From: Rhizobium gallicum bv. gallicum R602sp
GTDB taxonomy: Bacteria; Pseudomonadota; Alphaproteobacteria; Rhizobiales; Rhizobiaceae
Length of the DNA stretch: 64,000 nt
Reading direction: 5' to 3'
NCBI RefSeq assembly: GCF_000816845.1
Contig: NZ_CP006877.1
Location: 2,361,501 to 2,425,500, forward strand
Shown piece by piece: positions 1 to 8,858 of the stretch. The translations under genes were made by a program, and so were the position numbers. Position 1 is the stretch's first letter. Every line of letters begins with the position of its first letter. The notes beneath the pieces are model-generated. The model had not been told where the DNA came from and searched no databases. It saw only the letters and a list, made by a program, of their open reading frames with translations.

Positions 1-18
1 AGCCGGTTTCTGCAAGAC

Positions 19-300
19 ATGACCACGTTGCTGACTGGTGATTTGATCCGGGCTGCGAGAGCCCTTCTTGGACTGAGCCAGGTGGAACTCGCCAAGAAAG
101 CCGGCATCACACAAAAGGCATTGGGCGAATTCGAGCTCGGCAAAAAACCGATTACCGCTAAGGCGAACGAAAAGCTTCGGCGGTTCTTCGAAGAGCGGCA
201 GGTTCAGTTTATCGCAGCGAATGTCGAAGCCAACCACCTCGAGGGAACCGGCGTGCGATGGAAGCCACCACATCCGAACTCCGGCATCAAAACCATCTAA
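19..300 (+). CDS. small XRE-family helix-turn-helix protein
   Basis: A 93-residue protein made mostly of one Cro/C1-type helix-turn-helix at about residues 8-60, with the typical LSQVELAKKAGI recognition-helix region and an F-E-x-G-K-K turn after it. The C-terminal part (FIAANVEANHLEGTGVRW) matches the short tail seen in single-domain rhizobial XRE proteins that end in a GVR-L/W motif. It probably binds DNA as a dimer. It lies 139 bp upstream of a second protein of the same general kind. No target can be named from the sequence, and the upstream neighbour is outside the window. Confidence 0.75.
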   Translation: MTTLLTGDLIRAARALLGLSQVELAKKAGITQKALGEFELGKKPITAKANEKLRRFFEERQVQFIAANVEANHLEGTGVRWKPPHPNSGIKTI

Positions 301-439
301 ACCAAACCTGCCGTTGGATGGTGCCACATTGCCACCAGTTTTGCGCGATCGTTGTCACCCCTCTAGCCCGCTGTTCTGGCAAGCCTGCCGCGGAGCATGC
401 CTCTAAGCTCAGGACCCGCAGCGGGGTGTTTCTGAACAA

Positions 440-679
440 ATGGTAATTCTCCCCCAACCATTGCGCGCGCAGCAAGAGCATACGGGACTAGGCCACACAG
501 AGTTCGCAAGGAGGGCCGGTGTCGCCTCACGCACGGTGTATCAAGTTGAAAAGGATGGCAAGGTCGCCGACGAGTCGCCTAGTAAGATTCTGGATGCTTT
601 TGCTCGAAACGGAGTCGTCTTGCTGTACGATGATTGGGGACAGATAGACGGGATGAAATTCAGACCTAAGCCCGATTGA
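440..679 (+). CDS. small HTH (XRE-like) protein
   Basis: A 79-residue protein whose residues 8-60 read as a compact XRE-type fold (LGHTEFARRAGVASRTVYQV followed by E-K-D-G). Its end, from NGVVLLYDDWGQIDGMKFRP, is the tail usual for small rhizobial XRE regulators. It is a distant relative of the upstream protein, so the two may be an old tandem pair. The ATG at 440 lacks a clear ribosome binding site, so the exact start is uncertain. The role is unknown beyond probable DNA binding. Confidence 0.6.
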   Translation: MVILPQPLRAQQEHTGLGHTEFARRAGVASRTVYQVEKDGKVADESPSKILDAFARNGVVLLYDDWGQIDGMKFRPKPD

Positions 680-1208
680 CGCGAGTGACTAGCGAAACCC
701 GTGATCGTCTCCGCTGATATGGGGCCATGCCCTCGGCCATCTCTCCGTAAGCCCTGGCATGGTGCAACTCAAGCCAGAGTGCAAAGTCGCTCGCTGAGGC
801 GCTGTGCATGCGGGAGAACCGCGCAAGGCCGCTCATCGCCAGCTTCTATCTCTGCGCAGTCAATCGATATTTCTTGGAAACGCGTCGCAACTATTTTGTT
901 TTTTCGCCGGATCAAAACAGGCACATTGCCTACCCTGCTCGATGCAGTAAATAGTTGATTTCTTTAGCGTCAACCGAAAAAACGCGATTCAGAAATCGCG
1001 ATTAAACCTAGAATACGTATGAATTTCTTGGTTTTCGCGTCGCAAATAACTTGTCCGGACAACTACATGCGGCTACGGCGGTAAACGTGAACCGCTCCGA
1101 TAGGTTCAACAAATCTGATCGTATCCATAAAATCTATTCGTTTGTTTGATGGATGGCCAAGGAGCATATTAAGCATCAAGCGCAAACCCCGTGAGAAAGG
1201 AAACGACG
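680..1208. other. intergenic region without a supported gene; two dyads
   Basis: No convincing gene in about 530 bp. It holds an inverted repeat with 7-bp arms (CGCGATT at 983-989, AATCGCG at 994-1000) and a perfect 12-bp palindrome TTGTCCGGACAA at 1051-1062. The palindrome could be an operator for the small gene that starts at 1209. An open frame at 701-958 exists but has no recognisable features. Confidence 0.45.
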
Positions 1209-1406
1209 ATGACTACGATCGGTTACCGGGATGGCAAGAGCTCATCCTCCGACGCGCACTTTGATGTAGCAAGCCTTGCCCGCAGGCTCGCACATTCCTG
1301 GCACCAGTGGCAGAATGCGCGGGAAATCGAATCCATGCCTTTCGACATTCGCAAGGATATTGGTTGGCCGTCTGCGGACGACGCGGATGAACGCAAGGTT
1401 ATGTAA
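1209..1406 (+). CDS. DUF1127-like small protein
   Basis: A 65-residue protein. The ATG at 1209 is preferred over the in-frame GTG at 1191 because AGAAAGGA lies 6-10 bases before it. The core from LARRLAHSWHQWQNAREIES to PFDIRKDIGWP is the arginine- and tryptophan-rich helix followed by D-I-x-x-D-I-G-W that marks small DUF1127-type (YjiS-like) proteins, which are numerous in rhizobia. Some family members bind RNA or modulate phosphate and carbon metabolism; whether this one does is not known. A hairpin follows the stop codon. Confidence 0.7.
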   Translation: MTTIGYRDGKSSSSDAHFDVASLARRLAHSWHQWQNAREIESMPFDIRKDIGWPSADDADERKVM

Positions 1407-1431
1407 TGAATGCGACATACCTCCCCGCTTG

Positions 1432-1463
1432 AAGGCGGCGCCAGCCCGCGGCAGCGCCGCCTT
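1432..1463 (+). terminator. hairpin after the DUF1127-like gene
   Basis: A 9-bp perfect stem (AAGGCGGCG / CGCCGCCTT) with a 14-base loop begins 25 bases after the stop codon at 1406. There is no uridine run behind it, so it is a weak intrinsic terminator candidate. Confidence 0.45.
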
Positions 1464-1700
1464 CATCATTTCAGCGATCCGCAGATTTAATCTTGAATTC
1501 TAAAGACATATATCTTCAGACAGGCCGATGCCGCAACTTTTGCCGACTGTCTTCGTCATTTGACGACGATCAAATTCGCCAATGTCGCAAAATAGCTCTT
1601 CACGGCCGCATTTTTCCATGCGAATGTCGCTTTGGAGACATCAGAACGACGCATTCCACGCAACGAATAGGCAATCGCCCTCGAGCATGGATTTTTTCTC

Positions 1701-2720
1701 ATGAACAAGATGCTGACCAAGAAGCGTTCTCTCGTCTTCTTTATGGTTCCCCAGTTCACCATGCTGCCCTTTTCGGCGGCGATCGACACGCTGCGCATCG
1801 CCAACCGCATGCTCGGCTATCAGGCTTATACCTGGCGGCTGACCTCGGTCGACGGCAACAAGGTCTATTCCTCCTGCGGCATCGGCGTCGAGGCAAATTC
1901 GTCGCTTGCCGAAGAGCGCCGGCATCTTGGCGGTGAAAACCGCCCGAACATGGTGCTCGTCTGTTCGGGAATCGATGTCGAGGATTTCAACAACAAGTCC
2001 GTCAATGCCTGGCTTCGCGAATCCTACAATCGCGGCGTGGCCGTCGGCAGTCTCTGTACGGGCGCGCATGTGCTTGCTCAAGCCGGGCTCTTGAACGGCA
2101 AGCGCTGCGCGATCCACTGGGAAAACCTGCCGGGCTTCTCCGAAGCCTTTCCGCAGGCGGAGGTCTATGCCGACCTCTATGAAGTGGACAGCAATCTCTA
2201 CACCTGCGCCGGCGGGACCGCTTCGCTCGACATGATGTTGAACCTCATCGGCCAGGATTTCGGCGAAGCGCTCGTCAACCGTGTCTGCGAGCAGCATCTG
2301 ACCGATCGCGTCCGCAGTCCGCACGACCGTCAGCGCCTGCCGCTACGCGCCCGCCTCGGTGTCCAGAATTCCAAGGTTCTGTCGATCATCGAACTGATGG
2401 AAGGCAATCTCGCCGAACCTCTGTCGCTGCTTGAGATCGCGGATGGCGCCGGCCTGTCCCGCCGCCAGATCGAGCGGCTTTTCCGGCAGGAAATGGGCCG
2501 GTCTCCCGCCCGCTACTATCTGGAGATCCGGCTCGATCGCGCCCGTCACCTGCTGGTGCAGTCTTCGATGCCGGTCGTCGAAGTCGCAGTCGCTTGCGGC
2601 TTCGTCTCCGCATCGCACTTCTCGAAGTGTTATCGCGAACTTTACAACCGTTCACCGCAGCAGGAGCGCGCCGAGCGCAAGCTGACGATGGCAACGGCTC
2701 GCCAAGCGATCGCAGCATAA
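1701..2720 (+). CDS. GlxA-family transcriptional regulator (DJ-1/PfpI + AraC HTH)
   Basis: 339 residues. The N-terminal half (about 10-190) is a DJ-1/PfpI class I glutamine-amidotransferase-like fold with the nucleophile-elbow cysteine in VGSLCTGAHVLAQAGLL. The C-terminal 100 residues hold two AraC-type HTH motifs (LSLLEIADGAGLSRRQIERL and VVEVAVACGFVSASHFSKCY). This architecture is that of GlxA/GbdR/CdhR-type regulators, which often sense amines such as choline, carnitine or arginine derivatives; the ligand here cannot be told. The gene is monocistronic and faces a GGDEF gene across a strong bidirectional terminator. The start at 1701 lacks a clear Shine-Dalgarno sequence; a second Met at 1710 is possible. 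Confidence 0.88.
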   Translation: MNKMLTKKRSLVFFMVPQFTMLPFSAAIDTLRIANRMLGYQAYTWRLTSVDGNKVYSSCGIGVEANSSLAEERRHLGGENRPNMVLVCSGIDVEDFNNKSVNAWLRESYNRGVAVGSLCTGAHVLAQAGLLNGKRCAIHWENLPGFSEAFPQAEVYADLYEVDSNLYTCAGGTASLDMMLNLIGQDFGEALVNRVCEQHLTDRVRSPHDRQRLPLRARLGVQNSKVLSIIELMEGNLAEPLSLLEIADGAGLSRRQIERLFRQEMGRSPARYYLEIRLDRARHLLVQSSMPVVEVAVACGFVSASHFSKCYRELYNRSPQQERAERKLTMATARQAIAA

Positions 2721-2724
2721 TAAA

Positions 2725-2752
2725 GGAAGCGGCGCACTACTGCGCCGCTTCC
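2725..2752. terminator. bidirectional intrinsic terminator
   Basis: A perfect 12-bp stem (GGAAGCGGCGCA / TGCGCCGCTTCC) with the loop CTAC sits between the convergent GlxA-type and GGDEF genes. The last five codons and the stop of the GGDEF gene lie in one arm, so coding sequence and terminator overlap. The AATAAA stretch just left of the stem gives a short U-rich tail on the minus strand. Confidence 0.75.
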
Positions 2753-4068
2753 TCCGTCATCCTGGCGTCGGAATAGACCTGGTTACGGCCCTTGTGTTTG
2801 GCCATGTAGAGAAACTGGTCGGCGGCGTTGAGGTAATTCTCGAAGGTTTCGTAGCCCGAGATTTCCGCAACGCCGATCGAGATGGTGACCGAGAGTTCCT
2901 CGTCGTCGGCAGCCACCTTCAGCCGCGAGATATCCGAGCGGATTTCGTCGCAGAGCTTCGTTGCCGCAGCCGAATCCACCATCGGGAAAAGGATAGCGAA
3001 CTCCTCGCCGCCGAGGCGCGAGAGAAGATTGTCACTGCCTTCGAAGATTGCAGCAAGCCGGCTTGCAACCGCCTTCAGCACCTCGTCGCCGATCTCGTGG
3101 CCATAGGTGTCATTCAGCCGTTTGAAATGATCGATGTCGAGGATAGCGACTGAACTCGGCGATTTTTGCCTCAGGCACTCGTTCACGACCTTTGGCCCGT
3201 AATCGTAGAAATAGCGGCGGTTATAGAGGCCGGTCAGATAATCGCATGCGGCGGCGGATCGCAGTTGCTTCATCTGAGTCAGCGTCTCGACATTGTTGGC
3301 AATGCGGCACTGAAGTTCCTCGGCCACGAACGGCCTGTAAACGAAGTCGCTGGCGCCGGCCTTCAGGAAGCTTGCCGACAGCATCCGGTCGTTGGAAGAG
3401 GAGATGCCGATGACACGCATCCTGTCGGAACCGAAGCGATGACGGATGCGCCGCGTGAGCTGATAGCCCGTCATGTCCGGCATGTGATGGTCGGTCACCA
3501 CAAGTTCGATGTCACTGTAGGCCTCAAGCGCAGCCAGAGCTTCGAGCCCCGAGGTTGCCTCGACGACCATGTACTGCTGCGCCTTCAAGAGGTCGACGAG
3601 CACCTGGCGCGCAGACGGAACGTCATCGACAACGAGGACGCGCGTCTTGCGGTTCAGCATCGCGCGGCGCACGGTCGCGACCAGATTGTCGAGCGCGAAT
3701 TCATTGTCCTTGAGGACGTAATCGATGACGTTGCGTTCCAGTATCCGGTTGCGGGTCGCCGTATCGAAGGTCGCGGTAAAAACGATCGTGGGAACATTGT
3801 GCTCGATCGTGCAATCAAGCGCCTCGCCATAGGGCGAATCCGGCAGGTTCAGATCGACGACGGCCATCGTGAATCCCTGACGGTCCTGCGCCAAAGCCTC
3901 CTGCAGCGCCTTCAGCGAAGAACAGGGCTTGACGTTGAGGCCGAGCTCGGCCTGAAACCGATGGCAGAGCACGGCGGAAAACATCCGGGAATCTTCAACC
4001 AGAAGTAACTTCTGCGTTCCGAAGCGAGGGCCCGAGCCGTCCCGACTGAAATCCGCCTGAAATGCCAT
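2737..4068 (-). CDS. PleD-like response regulator: REC-REC-GGDEF diguanylate cyclase
   Basis: 443 residues. Two receiver domains (about 20-135 and 142-260) carry phospho-acceptor aspartates D72 (VVDLNLP) and D193 (VTDHHMP). A GGDEF domain spans about 275-435 with an intact active site GGEEF at 353-357, so it should make cyclic di-GMP. The usual inhibitory RxxD motif before GGEEF is not present (GSDN there), which predicts weak product inhibition. The first receiver ends with conserved Lys in YVLKDN. It lies next to and downstream of a paralogue lacking the GGDEF domain; the two align without gaps over the receivers. Monocistronic arrangement is likely, since about 200 bp separate the two. Confidence 0.9.
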   Translation of the reverse strand: MAFQADFSRDGSGPRFGTQKLLLVEDSRMFSAVLCHRFQAELGLNVKPCSSLKALQEALAQDRQGFTMAVVDLNLPDSPYGEALDCTIEHNVPTIVFTATFDTATRNRILERNVIDYVLKDNEFALDNLVATVRRAMLNRKTRVLVVDDVPSARQVLVDLLKAQQYMVVEATSGLEALAALEAYSDIELVVTDHHMPDMTGYQLTRRIRHRFGSDRMRVIGISSSNDRMLSASFLKAGASDFVYRPFVAEELQCRIANNVETLTQMKQLRSAAACDYLTGLYNRRYFYDYGPKVVNECLRQKSPSSVAILDIDHFKRLNDTYGHEIGDEVLKAVASRLAAIFEGSDNLLSRLGGEEFAILFPMVDSAAATKLCDEIRSDISRLKVAADDEELSVTISIGVAEISGYETFENYLNAADQFLYMAKHKGRNQVYSDARMTEEAAQ

Positions 4069-4270
4069 GCCCCCTACTCTCCCAAGTGCAATGAAAAGCC
4101 GAATCGGCCTTCATTGCGGCGGCAAGGACGATAGCCGAGAGACCTCAAGGGTTGAAGGGGCAGAACGGCTATAAAGTAACCTGCAATTGCAACAATTCGA
4201 GGTATCTCCACAACGCCAGGGGGCTCCTCATTCATCCGGGGGCCTCCTGATACCGCGTTCGATCCTCGAA

Positions 4271-5101
4271 TCAGGCAACGGCCCTCTCCTTCTTCATCGT
4301 CTGGATCTGCAGCAGCGTGTCGAGGTTCTGGTTGACGCGGCAATAGAACTCCTCGTCGATGAACGGGCGCAGCATGAAATCGTTGCCACCCGCCTTGAGA
4401 AAGCGCGCCGAAAGCAGTCGGTTGGATGAGGACGAGACGCCGATGATGCGCAGCTGATGCGAGCCGATACTGGCGCGGATGCGTCGCGTAAGCTCGAAGC
4501 CGTCGATATCGGGCATGTTGTAGTCGGTGACCATGAGGCCAATGTCGCGATTGGCCTTCAGGATCTCGAGCGCCTTGGCACCGCTCTCGGCAACGCTGAC
4601 GCGGAAGTTATAGCGCCTCAGGCGGCTGGAGAGCAGCGCGCGCGCCGTGGCGCTGTCGTCCACGATCAGCACGTGATGGCGCTTGTTCGTCAGGAAACGG
4701 CAGATCGCTTCGGCGAGCAGATCGACCGCGAAGATGTTGTCCTTAAGGATGTAGTCGACGATATCCTTCGCCATCAGTTCGTCGCGCAGGCCCTCGTTGA
4801 AGGTGCCGGTAAAGACGATGGTCGGAATGCTGAGATCGACCAGATATTCCAGCGCCTCGCCCTTCTCAGCGCCGGGGAGATTGATGTTGGAGATCGCGAG
4901 CATGATCGGCTCGGAAGACTTGTCGTAAGCAAGCTGCAATTCCTCGAAATTGCGGCAGATCTCGACGTCGATATTGAAAAGCTCCTTCAGCCGTTTGCTG
5001 ATCATCGACGTAAAGACATTTGAATCTTCAGCGAGAATAATACGCGCACCAGCAAACATCTCTCCGGAATACTGCATTCCCGAAATGCCTAAAAATGACA
5101 T
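4271..5101 (-). CDS. double-receiver response regulator (REC-REC), paralogue of the GGDEF neighbour
   Basis: 276 residues with two CheY-like receiver domains and no output domain. It aligns residue for residue with the first 265 residues of the downstream GGDEF protein. The second receiver keeps its acceptor (VTDYNMP, D193). The first has Asn at position 72 (SNINLP) where the paralogue has Asp, while keeping the acidic pair E25/D26 and the Lys of YILKDN. The first receiver is therefore probably not phosphorylated by the usual route and may be a dimerisation or docking module. It may compete with or relay to the GGDEF protein. The partner kinase is not identified. Confidence 0.88.
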   Translation of the reverse strand: MSFLGISGMQYSGEMFAGARIILAEDSNVFTSMISKRLKELFNIDVEICRNFEELQLAYDKSSEPIMLAISNINLPGAEKGEALEYLVDLSIPTIVFTGTFNEGLRDELMAKDIVDYILKDNIFAVDLLAEAICRFLTNKRHHVLIVDDSATARALLSSRLRRYNFRVSVAESGAKALEILKANRDIGLMVTDYNMPDIDGFELTRRIRASIGSHQLRIIGVSSSSNRLLSARFLKAGGNDFMLRPFIDEEFYCRVNQNLDTLLQIQTMKKERAVA

Positions 5102-5272
5102 AGCAAACCTTTTGATGGAAATTCTGTCCCCGGCCGAACCGATACATCAATTCGTTTGAGTATTTGTTAATCGACGTGGCGCGATGCCATGAGAAGAAGG
5201 CAGTCCGTAAGACTGGCTGCTATTTCTCGACTTATGCTTAAGAGACTATTCGCGAACGGCCGTGCCGAACGT

Positions 5273-5536
5273 CTACTTGATGATGACCGAGCCTTTGACG
5301 ATCTCGATTGTCTCGCCGCCACCGAGGCCGATGCGGTCGCCGTCCGGCGTCGTCATGAAACAGCCTGCGGCGCAGAGCGTCTCCGATGCGCCGGCATCGA
5401 CGACGACCTCGACGCGGTTTCCGCCTTCGGTGACGATAACGACGACCGGCGCCGGATCAGTGTTGGTGATTGTCGCCGCTTCAGCGCCCGCGGCGATGAG
5501 AAGCGAAAGAAGCATGACCGTGGCAAACCTTGCCAT
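5273..5536 (-). CDS. small secreted protein of unknown function
   Basis: 87 residues with a clear Sec signal peptide (MARFATVMLLSLLIAAGAEA, cleavage about residue 20-21). The mature part of about 67 residues is rich in Val and beta-strand-forming segments and contains two cysteines (LCAAGCF) that could form a disulphide. I do not recognise a family. It is monocistronic, placed between the double-receiver gene and the large mechanosensitive channel gene, with about 120 bp on the channel side. Confidence 0.6.
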   Translation of the reverse strand: MARFATVMLLSLLIAAGAEAATITNTDPAPVVVIVTEGGNRVEVVVDAGASETLCAAGCFMTTPDGDRIGLGGGETIEIVKGSVIIK

Positions 5537-5657
5537 TCAGCGCGGCGCAGCGATGCGCCCTCCCCTGGAGCGTCTCGGCGCTGCTGCCCCAGCAGCGAAA
5601 TTCCGATTGCCCAGGCTTTATAAGCGAGAGCCTCTGAAGGATCCCTGAATAAAATAC

Positions 5658-8198
5658 TTAGCCTTTGCGATTGCCATCGGCCGCTTTGCTGCGCAGCTGT
5701 CGCACCGCTCCGGTGTCCGTCACGCCGGTATCGCCGACAGGCTGTTCGTCTGCTCTTGTCGAGGAAGGTTCCAGCGCCGGGCCAGGCACGTGGTCGCGGT
5801 GGAAAATGACGTCGCTCTGCGGCAGCGGGATTTCGATCCCTTCTTCCTTGAAGCGTTTGAGGATGGCGATACGTAGGTTGTTCCTGACGTTCATGCCCTC
5901 GCCCATGTCGGCCAGCATGAAGCGCAGCTCGAAGTCAAGCGAATAGGCGCCGAAACGCAAAAACTCGACATGCGGCTCCGGATTGCGCAGCACGAATGGC
6001 GCCTCGTTGACCAGCTCCAGGAGGATATCCATGACTTTCTGCGGATCGGCATCGTAGCTGACGGAAATGGGGATTTCCGAACGGCCGACCTTGTTGCGGT
6101 GTGTCCAGTTGCCGACCGCAGCATTGATGAGTTCGGAGTTCGGCACGATGATCGACTGCTTGCGGAAAGTCTCGATCTCCGTCGCACGCACGGAAATGCG
6201 CGTTACGATACCTTCTGCCGTGCCGGAGACGACATGGTCACCGACCTTGAATGGCCGTTCCACAAGCAGGATCAGGCCCGAAACGAAATTCGAGACAATG
6301 TTCTGCAGGCCGAAACCGATACCGACCGAAAGCGCCGAAGCAACAAGTGCCAGGTTCGAAAGGTCAATACCTGCCGCCGAAACGCCGATGATCGCAGCGA
6401 CGGCGACGCCGAGATAACCGATGCCGGTCTTGACGGAATTGCGCACGCCGAGATCGACATGGCTTCGCGCCATGACGTTGCTGTCGAGCCATCGCTGAAC
6501 CCAGCGAGTCAGGAAATAACCGCCGGCGAAAAGCAGAATTCCGGTGAAGATACCGAGCAGCGAAATGCTGATCCCGCCGAGGCGGACCTCCGTGAAAAGA
6601 CGGTAGGCGATCAGCTGAAGATCCTGGATATGGAAGCCCCAGAGCAACAGGATCAGGGGAATGCCGGTCATGAGCGCAACGGCATAGATCGCAAGTCCCA
6701 CGCCAAGGCCGACCTGATCGATCGCCACCGGCCCCATATTGAAGCGGCTCTTCAGGAAGCGGCCGATGAAGGTGTCGCCGAAGCTCTCCTGCTTGGAAAT
6801 CGCCTTGCCCGAGAGCAAGCCGATATAGGTGGTCACGATGATCGCGCCGGTGATGATGAATTGCGTGGCGACGAAGCGGGCAAGGCCGACATAGCCGATC
6901 AGCGCGGTCAGGATGAGACCTAGGCCGAGCAGGCGAAGGATGATCGCCATGCCGCGCGGCCAGTGGCGGCCTGGCGCATCGGGATCGCCGTCGTGCGCCA
7001 GCATCGGACGCCCAAAGGAGGCCGCGATCAGGATGAGACCGATAATCAGCGCCGCAATAAGGCTTCTTACGACGGTCAGAACCAGCGGTGAGCCCATCGC
7101 TTCGCTGACGCTGCCGAACAGGTAGTCGAGCGCATTGACGATCGCCATTGCCAGCAGGCAGGCGCCAATCGATTGCGCGCCGCGATTGGAAAGGCGCACG
7201 AGGCGCCACTGCGGCTCGCGGGGAGCGAAGACGGCATTGCTGAAGCGGCCGACGAAATAGATCAGCCCGATCGCTCCGAAAAGAGCGGCGACAACAGGCG
7301 CAATATCCGGCCTCAACACGTTGAAACCATTGAGGAAAATATATGACGTCACCAGCACTGCGGAAAGCGCGAAGGTGCGGATCAGCGTCGACCAGAAGGC
7401 AATTGAGAGCCGGCTGATATAGGAAGGGTTCTCGACGCCGTCGTCCCGCGTCAGGTAGCGGCCGAACATCCGGTAGCCGCCTGAAAGCATGACCAAGCCT
7501 GTCGCGAGCGACATGAAGATCGCGGCGAACATCGCGAATCGCTTGAACTTCCACACGAAACTCAGCCAGCTCGAAAGTGCCTGCCGGAACTCGCCAACCT
7601 CCTCGACAAAGGCCTTGGCCGCATCGTCGAGCACCGACACTGAAACCTCGGTGCGCCTCAACAAAGTTGCAGCAAAAAGCCGACGGCGGGTTTCAACTAC
7701 TTCGTTCATCAGCTGGTTGATGGCAAGCGAGAGGTTTTCGGCATCGCCGGTCACGGCATTGATCTGTGCGCGCTCTGCCGTCAGCGCATTTCGCTCCTCG
7801 GTAACGATCTGCGCTTCCGGCGGCTGTCCCTCCTTCGGCGGATCGCCGAGCTCGGTGAGACGGCTCTTGATCTGATCGAAACGCGGGCGGAGATTGACGG
7901 AGGTCGTGAGAACGTGGCGTCCCAGTTCATCCACCTGCGCGGACAGGCCGACGAGGGCGTCGTCATTGTCGGCGTTCTGCTTCACGCCGTCCTGCAGGGA
8001 CGTGAGCTTTGCCTTGGCCTTTTCGATCTCCTTGACTGCTTGATCGAGCCCCGCATCCGCAAGGGGAGCGGGAGCCGGCGCCTGCGCCTGCGGTTGCGGC
8101 GGCTCCTGCGCAGCCGCAAAGCTGCCAGGCAGACCGGCAGCCGATACTGCAAGCATCAAGCAAAGAAACGTCCGGAGCAGAATGATTGTCAGCCGCAA
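5658..8198 (-). CDS. MscS-type mechanosensitive channel with DUF3772 N-terminus
   Basis: 846 residues. It begins with a signal peptide, then a Pro/Ala-Gln-rich stretch (about 30-48) and a periplasmic helical DUF3772 region (about 50-200), followed by ten or so membrane segments (about 215-600). The MscS pore and beta domain follow (ALVASALSVGIGFGLQNIVS, then FVSGLILLVERPFKVGDHV). The size and layout match the large MscK/YbdG-like channels that vent solutes on hypo-osmotic shock. The start is TTG at 8198, supported by GCGGGGAC upstream. The tail (after about 810) is hydrophilic. It stands alone on the minus strand. Confidence 0.9.
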   Translation of the reverse strand: MRLTIILLRTFLCLMLAVSAAGLPGSFAAAQEPPQPQAQAPAPAPLADAGLDQAVKEIEKAKAKLTSLQDGVKQNADNDDALVGLSAQVDELGRHVLTTSVNLRPRFDQIKSRLTELGDPPKEGQPPEAQIVTEERNALTAERAQINAVTGDAENLSLAINQLMNEVVETRRRLFAATLLRRTEVSVSVLDDAAKAFVEEVGEFRQALSSWLSFVWKFKRFAMFAAIFMSLATGLVMLSGGYRMFGRYLTRDDGVENPSYISRLSIAFWSTLIRTFALSAVLVTSYIFLNGFNVLRPDIAPVVAALFGAIGLIYFVGRFSNAVFAPREPQWRLVRLSNRGAQSIGACLLAMAIVNALDYLFGSVSEAMGSPLVLTVVRSLIAALIIGLILIAASFGRPMLAHDGDPDAPGRHWPRGMAIILRLLGLGLILTALIGYVGLARFVATQFIITGAIIVTTYIGLLSGKAISKQESFGDTFIGRFLKSRFNMGPVAIDQVGLGVGLAIYAVALMTGIPLILLLWGFHIQDLQLIAYRLFTEVRLGGISISLLGIFTGILLFAGGYFLTRWVQRWLDSNVMARSHVDLGVRNSVKTGIGYLGVAVAAIIGVSAAGIDLSNLALVASALSVGIGFGLQNIVSNFVSGLILLVERPFKVGDHVVSGTAEGIVTRISVRATEIETFRKQSIIVPNSELINAAVGNWTHRNKVGRSEIPISVSYDADPQKVMDILLELVNEAPFVLRNPEPHVEFLRFGAYSLDFELRFMLADMGEGMNVRNNLRIAILKRFKEEGIEIPLPQSDVIFHRDHVPGPALEPSSTRADEQPVGDTGVTDTGAVRQLRSKAADGNRKG

Positions 8199-8286
8199 AA
8201 TGTCCCCGCAAGGATTCGGTTCATCAGTGAGGCCTGCTTCTTATAGCAAAGAAAGGCGACAGAAAGGCGGAAGTTGTTTTCGCCGC

Positions 8287-8838
8287 TCAGAAACCGGCGC
8301 CGGGCCTGGCAAGATAATCCAGTTCGGCCGCCGTCGAAACTCTTCCGATGATGGTGTTGCGGTGTGGAAACCGGCCGTAGGCAGCAATCACGTCGCGATG
8401 GCGAATGGCATAATCGAGATATTCCGCATCACCAAGCGCCTGAAACAGCATTACCGACCGCTCCTGCTCCGCCATGTCCTCGGCATGCTCGAAAGGCAGG
8501 TAGAAGAATGTCCTGCATTCTTTCTCGACGACCTGATCGGCACCGGCATCGAGCGCCAGTTTCGCTTCGCGAAGCGCCAACCCGTCCGTCGCAAACGCAA
8601 GCGGCGTGTTCCGATAGATATTCCGCGGAAACTGATCGAGCACGACGACCGCGGCGAGCCGATTCTGCGGGCTCGCATGCCAGGCACCGATCACGCCGCC
8701 CGCCAGTGCCAGGTGCGTATCCCGGAAACGGTGCCGAATTTCCTCATCGAGCGAGAGCGTCGTTTCGAACCACTGCTCGCGGCTGCATTCCTCGAACCAG
8801 AAGGAATACACCTCCTCCGGCGTGCATATCTTGGCCAC
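8287..8838 (-). CDS. DUF924 family protein
   Basis: 183 residues. The pattern VYSFWFEECSREQWF near the start, VVLDQFPRNIYRNTP in the middle, and FFYLPFEHAEDMAEQERSV defines the DUF924 family, an all-helical fold with TPR-like resemblance. Its biochemical role is not known. It is followed by about 90 bp to the channel gene and preceded by the receiver/kinase gene 20 bp upstream, so it may be co-transcribed with the kinase. Confidence 0.88.
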   Translation of the reverse strand: MAKICTPEEVYSFWFEECSREQWFETTLSLDEEIRHRFRDTHLALAGGVIGAWHASPQNRLAAVVVLDQFPRNIYRNTPLAFATDGLALREAKLALDAGADQVVEKECRTFFYLPFEHAEDMAEQERSVMLFQALGDAEYLDYAIRHRDVIAAYGRFPHRNTIIGRVSTAAELDYLARPGAGF

Positions 8839-8858
8839 CGCTCCCCTCCCTGCGCCAG

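Noticed and set aside
701..958. 85-codon open frame between the XRE and DUF1127-like genes
   Set aside because: Arg/Ser-rich without domain, ribosome binding site or neighbours supporting it.
5970..6923. 317-codon plus-strand frame opposite the MscS-type channel
   Set aside because: Shadow frame with no motifs.
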